A stretch of 64,000 bases of DNA. Source: Acanthococcus lagerstroemiae. Lineage: Eukaryota; Arthropoda; Insecta; Hemiptera; Eriococcidae. Made by a program: the position numbers and the translations under genes. Below, one piece after another: positions 59,751-64,000 of the stretch (positions within the stretch are counted from its first letter, which is position 1; every line of letters begins with the position of its first letter). The notes below the pieces were generated by a model. That model ran no database searches and had not been told where the DNA came from. It saw nothing but the letters and a program-made list of their open reading frames with translations. The DNA is taken from contig CM063108.1 of assembly GCA_031841125.1 (NCBI GenBank), forward strand, positions 51,172,122-51,236,121. The letters are read 5' to 3'.

Positions 59751-60155
59751 CAAAAATGATAAGTCAGCCATAAGCTATAAGATTTAAGCCATAAGCTGAA
59801 GGTTGTTGGGCAATTAAGTCAGCTATAAGTTTAAGCTAAATGTGCTGTAAGCTATATGCCTTAAGCATAAGCCATATTCTTTCGGCTGATTTACGATATC
59901 TTTTCATTTTCTTACATCAGAGAACAATTTTAATACTTTGTTTTTCCCTAGTTTCCAATTTCCATTTCCCCCCCCCTCAAATTCGAGGGGAAAAATATTT
60001 CGAGAAGAGTCGAAATTGAAGACACTTCCGGTAAAGATTTTTTATAACCATAAGCTTAAGCTAATCACCTCATAAGCTATAAGCATCAGCCATATATTCA
60101 AGGTCGTAAGCAAATGCTATAAGTCTAAGCTTTATTGACTGGCTTATCATCCCTG
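59751..60155. mobile_element. hAT-like MITE with ATAAGCC-word arrays
   Basis: The right end reads, on the other strand, CAGGGATGATAAGCCAGTCA; the left end reads CAAAAATGATAAGTCAGCCA. The ~400 bases between are rich in variants of ATAAGCCATAAGCTATAAG and TAAGCTTAAGC toward both ends, with a plain middle (59900-60045). A target duplication is not convincing. No coding frame. Confidence 0.6.
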
Positions 60156-60164
60156 CTTAGAACG

Positions 60165-60540
60165 TTTGGACAGCATTTTGAGGATTCTTGATGAATCTCA
60201 ATAAAACCTTAACGTGCCTTGATAAGTCTGAATAGATTCCTGCGAAATTTAACGAGGTCTTAATGAGTATGAGTTCTCACTTGGTGGAGCATAGGGCGAT
60301 ACACGCATGCCAAAGTGGCTTTTTAGGGACTGCATCCCTGGCCCCGGAAATTACCCTTTCGAGTATCGCATCACTGACCAGAGGGACGCATTGAGGCTGG
60401 CCCGAACCCCAATTTCGCCTCTCCGTTTCGGATTCGCGCTGTCCTGCCGACAAGTATGAGTTATATAATGATATTGAAAAGTTTTAGTGATTCTAGGGAG
60501 AGGTTTATGGACATTTGATGAATCTTGATCAAATCTGGGA
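60165..60540. repeat. Degenerate GTCTGAA/GATTCTTGA repeat with an embedded diverged SINE-like body
   Basis: 60167-60262 and 60475-60540 carry the same drifting words as the 2-4 kb array (GATAAGTCTGAATAG, AACGAGGTCTTAATGAG, GATTCTTGATGAATCT). Between them, 60330-60440 resembles the 3' body of the SINE (CCCCGGAAATTACCCTTTCGAG, GACGCATTGAGGCTGG). A separate TGGCCAAGTGGTAAAGG at about 60553 resembles a tRNA box A on the + strand. Confidence 0.45.
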
Positions 60541-63500
60541 AGTGGCTGTGTGGCCAAGTGGTAAAGGGCACAACATTTTGCTCCCTCTGGATCCCCTAAT
60601 TTTTACTTTCGGAAGTGTTTTAAATAGAAATTATTTTCATTATGTTAGAATTTGGTGCCTGTACCTGTCTTCCTTCAAAAATTATTAGGTGGTTGAAAAT
60701 CTGAAATTTCCGAAATGCGCTTGAAATACTTATTACATTTACATATGCTTTGACTTTTTGTAGAAAGAAAACAGAAGACTGTACTCGTATACTGCTATTG
60801 CCTGTATCATTACAAGTCCGTTAACTAATGATTCATATCGTGGTGTTTAGTAGTAAACATTTACAACAACCCCTGTTCTTACTTATGCGTGTGCTACAGA
60901 AAGAAAGATCACGCTGGGGGGTTGGGTTAATTTTATTGGATCAGGCTGAAACTTGTACAAGATCATTTGTTCATTAAAAGGAACAACTTTGGGGTATGAG
61001 CTTTATGAATTTCAAAAAAAAAAAAAAAAAAATCACATCTATAGATAAGGACCGGACTAAACCGCTATTTTGATCGGGCGGGTTCAGTTAGAATTATGAA
61101 CTTCTCATAGTTTCTTCGCAATCGGGGAAGGGGAGAACTTTTCAGAATCTTCATCACATTATACGTTCATTTATTTCGAAAATAAACTCTAGGGTACATC
61201 GATAAACCACTTATACCGTCCGGGTGTGCAAGTACACCTCTAAAATATACACAAAAATAGGTAACATCTCAATTCGAATCAACAATGTCGAACGGTGACC
61301 GGAGGCGTAACTTGAAATTAATTTCTGGAGTGACCAAAGCAAGCCACTAAAATTCTTTGGCACATTTTCAATGCTTTTATGTAACCGTGAGTAAATGTAC
61401 GTAAAGAGAGTAAATAAGGGAATACTTCTGGACGTCAGCCCAAGACTCGAGTATCTCCTGGAGGGCCTTCAGAAATTTATTCATTCTATTTCAAGGAAGG
61501 ATCATTAGAATGTTCCTTTTAGTTCATTTTCAATTGTATAAGCTGATTAATGAACCGTCCAGATGAAAGTCAGTTTGTGAAACACATGCCAGAATTCACA
61601 GATTCCCTCAACATTTTCACTTGAAGTGAGGGTATAGTATATTAGAATGATGAATCAACACAGACATAAGAGTACACGCATCACGGATGGCGGCTTGGCT
61701 AATGAATATCCGGTAGTCAGGTAAGAAAAATGAAGATCTATCTACTAATAAATAAAATTTACATAATTCGCAAGAAGAAGAGGAAGAAGACGATCAGAAC
61801 TGGTAACGACCAACTCGCCGGCCTAAGAGAGACCACCCTGCGCGCCAGGACCCGCAGAATCTAAGAAGCAAGTCGGAGAAAGAAGATACACGTAATTTTT
61901 TGTAACAAAAGACGCGACCACGATGACGACGAAAATATTTTGTATCAACAAAATTCTTCAATCCAATGTCAACGTTGACCTTACTTGGAGACAAACTGTC
62001 GTATCAATTCATGCTATAGCTCATCGCTCCGTAAAAACATAATAAGAGGCAAAACATTCAACATGAGTAAATTGTACTGCTGCATATACAATTGCAGGCG
62101 TTACTCGCACATAGATTTTGTAGTCATGAAAAGAGATGATAGCTCTCTTAGCTCCACAGTATTATTAAAAAAATCCATAAAAATATTTTTTTTTCTTTTT
62201 AGAAATTTTTATGTCGGACATAATTCTTGGGAGATTCGTCAACAGGTTATATACGATAACAATACCCTGGGCTGTATTTTGGTACAGCGTAGAATTTGAA
62301 AATTTCTCAGTCAAGTCGATTAAATACTAATTCTAGTCAGAAACGCAGCCAGAGAAAAGGTTGATGCTGGGATAAATCTTCACTGATATTGGGTATACGA
62401 AACAGTGATATTACTATTTGTCATTTAAATACTCAAAATCATTTTCTCGCTGTCTTGTATCTGATACACTACTTCTTTGAAAGAACTCGTCTACACAAAT
62501 AATTTTCAGCGAATAAAATAAAGATGTCATTAGGTCATTCCGAAATTGAAAGCGAGATCTCCCTCCCCTTTTACCTCAGCAACATTACAAAGGAGATAGA
62601 AAAAAATTGAACTTATAACAACTGATAAATAAAGTATTCTCATCGCTATTTCCTTTTTAACGAAGATCTGCAATTTCTTCAAGGAAAGGAAGCAAAACCT
62701 TAGAAAGCTCGAACATGCATTGCACATGCAATTATAAAAAAATAAAACAAATCATACGTCAGCCTATAAGACCATTCCCTTATTATAGTGATTATCAATT
62801 AATTTGAAATGAAGTGGATTACGAACGCGTTAGAGCAATAAAGATCAGGTTGGAACAAGGAAACACTTTTTTTAATCCCCCCCCCCCCCTCGAAAATGAA
62901 CCACTTCATCAGACAATAACTGTGTAAATATTTTTAATTTGGTTGATGTTACGGTTTGTCACCTCTACCGCGTAAGCTTTAAGTTTTTGGAAATAATACA
63001 GAATTTAAAAATATGACTACTTTTGTATTTGGACTTGGAATATACATCGAGTCTTCCTCATTTCCTCGTCGTGAATACAGGTTTCAGGTACGTGTTCTCC
63101 TTTCAGCCAGGCGAGCAGAGTAGATATGTTTACCTACTCTTACATTTGAAGGAACTAAGATACGCCATCTGAAGAAATGACGTACAGCATTACTGGAAAT
63201 TATTTTTTCTCAAGATGGCTAACAGATAAACTAGTGTAACTTTTTGGCAATACCCGAAGACAGTTACAGCAACTATTGAGAAAAAAAATTACCGTGATCG
63301 GATCAACCAGGTGTTCACAAGATCGATTTTAGTTGAAAACTACGCGCAAAAATTTTCACATTTTTTCAATTTTCTATGAAAGTTGTCCTTGCGGGTTTTT
63401 TGAAACTTGTATGAGAAAAAGAAGGCTTTAGTCCGGACCACAGCGAGGACATTCGAAATCAAAAAAATGAGAGAGTGTAAAAAGCGCAGGTATTGTACGA

Positions 63501-64000
63501 TCGATAGTAAAAACCAAGGTGTCGTAACGAAATTAAAATTCAAAAATATAGGAGTTCTATAGGACCTTTTATACAAATTTGATAGCAACTTTCGCAGCTT
63601 TGAAAGAAAATTTTCCTAAATTTCATGCATATAGAAAAAAAAAAAGTTGTTTCTTAGTAGCAAGTAAATACATAATTCAAACATACAGTTTCATGTGTAC
63701 CATTTTTTTTCTCTCTCGCAAGCTGACTTTCTTATTTTCAAAGGGCTAAAAGTGAAAATAAGAGTACATTTATAGGTTTATAGTAAACTTTTTAAAAATA
63801 GAGTACTTTACAGGATTTATAGGATTGTTAAGACACCCTGAAAAACAGAGCTTAATGCGAGACCTAAAACGTATCAACTGTAACTGAACTGTACCTAGAC
63901 TTGAACTAATGTCCTGTCTGATCGATCGAGAATGAAAAAAGAGAGTGAGTCATGAGAATAATAAGAAGAAGAACGTGGTTTTGAAAAGATCACCGGATGT
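60541..64000. other. Intergenic, no gene recognised
   Basis: A+T-rich DNA with A, C and T runs (61014-61032, 62877-62890). Frames at 61985-62299 and 63340-63588 are short and without motifs. Nothing identifiable to the window end. Confidence 0.5.

Overview
The window is gene-poor, A+T-rich, repeat-laden nuclear DNA of an arthropod. An insect is most likely, from the RR-2 chitin-binding cuticular proteins, the Jockey and RTE-like non-LTR retrotransposons, the mariner elements and the many hAT-type MITEs. The species cannot be fixed from the sequence; a hemipteran would fit but this is only an impression. Nothing bacterial, no operon, no CRISPR and no convincing true tRNA or rRNA gene was seen.

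Host genes: two cuticular protein (CPR) genes lie on the + strand. The window opens inside the last exon of one (3-371, poly(A) signal 598-603). The second has its main exon at 46374-46940 (RR-2 domain, poly(A) signal 47052-47057). Its three-codon first exon is probably at 39819-39827, behind a TATA box at 39636-39644, giving a 6.5 kb first intron full of transposon debris. Both would be secreted structural proteins of the cuticle, and together they suggest a dispersed CPR cluster.

Layout: 0.4-7 kb is intergenic with a degenerate GTCTGAA/GTCTTAA array. 7-13 kb has a hAT MITE, a 117-bp-arm inverted repeat, an RTE-like reverse transcriptase (RT) tail and a GCGTTACGG minisatellite. 13.9-18.9 kb is ordinary repeat-bearing DNA with another RT remnant. 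19.13-27.56 kb is almost certainly unpolished or mis-assembled sequence: it holds G169, C200 and T177 runs and a homopolymer-corrupted second copy of 13.9-18.9 kb. Gene calls there should be ignored. 28.2-29.4 kb holds two nested hAT-like elements. 29.4-38 kb is mostly unassigned. 38.9-47.1 kb is the second CPR gene. 48.4-54.6 kb is a pile-up: an RT fragment split by a 1.46 kb hAT-like element with an 8-bp target duplication, four further short hAT MITEs (one nested, two abutting), and a mariner in a 132-bp tandem repeat. 54.7-55.5 kb is a G+C-rich, TAATTA-rich island that could be regulatory or contain an exon. 56.5-60.5 kb holds tRNA-derived SINEs and a Jockey RT broken by a mariner that itself carries a foldback element. 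60.6-64 kb shows nothing identifiable.

The most notable non-gene signal is a set of hAT-like elements whose insides are built from repeats of a short word related to their own termini, plus several insertions whose pre-insertion state can be read directly. The most important caution is the artefactual 19.1-27.6 kb block. All calls come from reading by eye; no database search was run.
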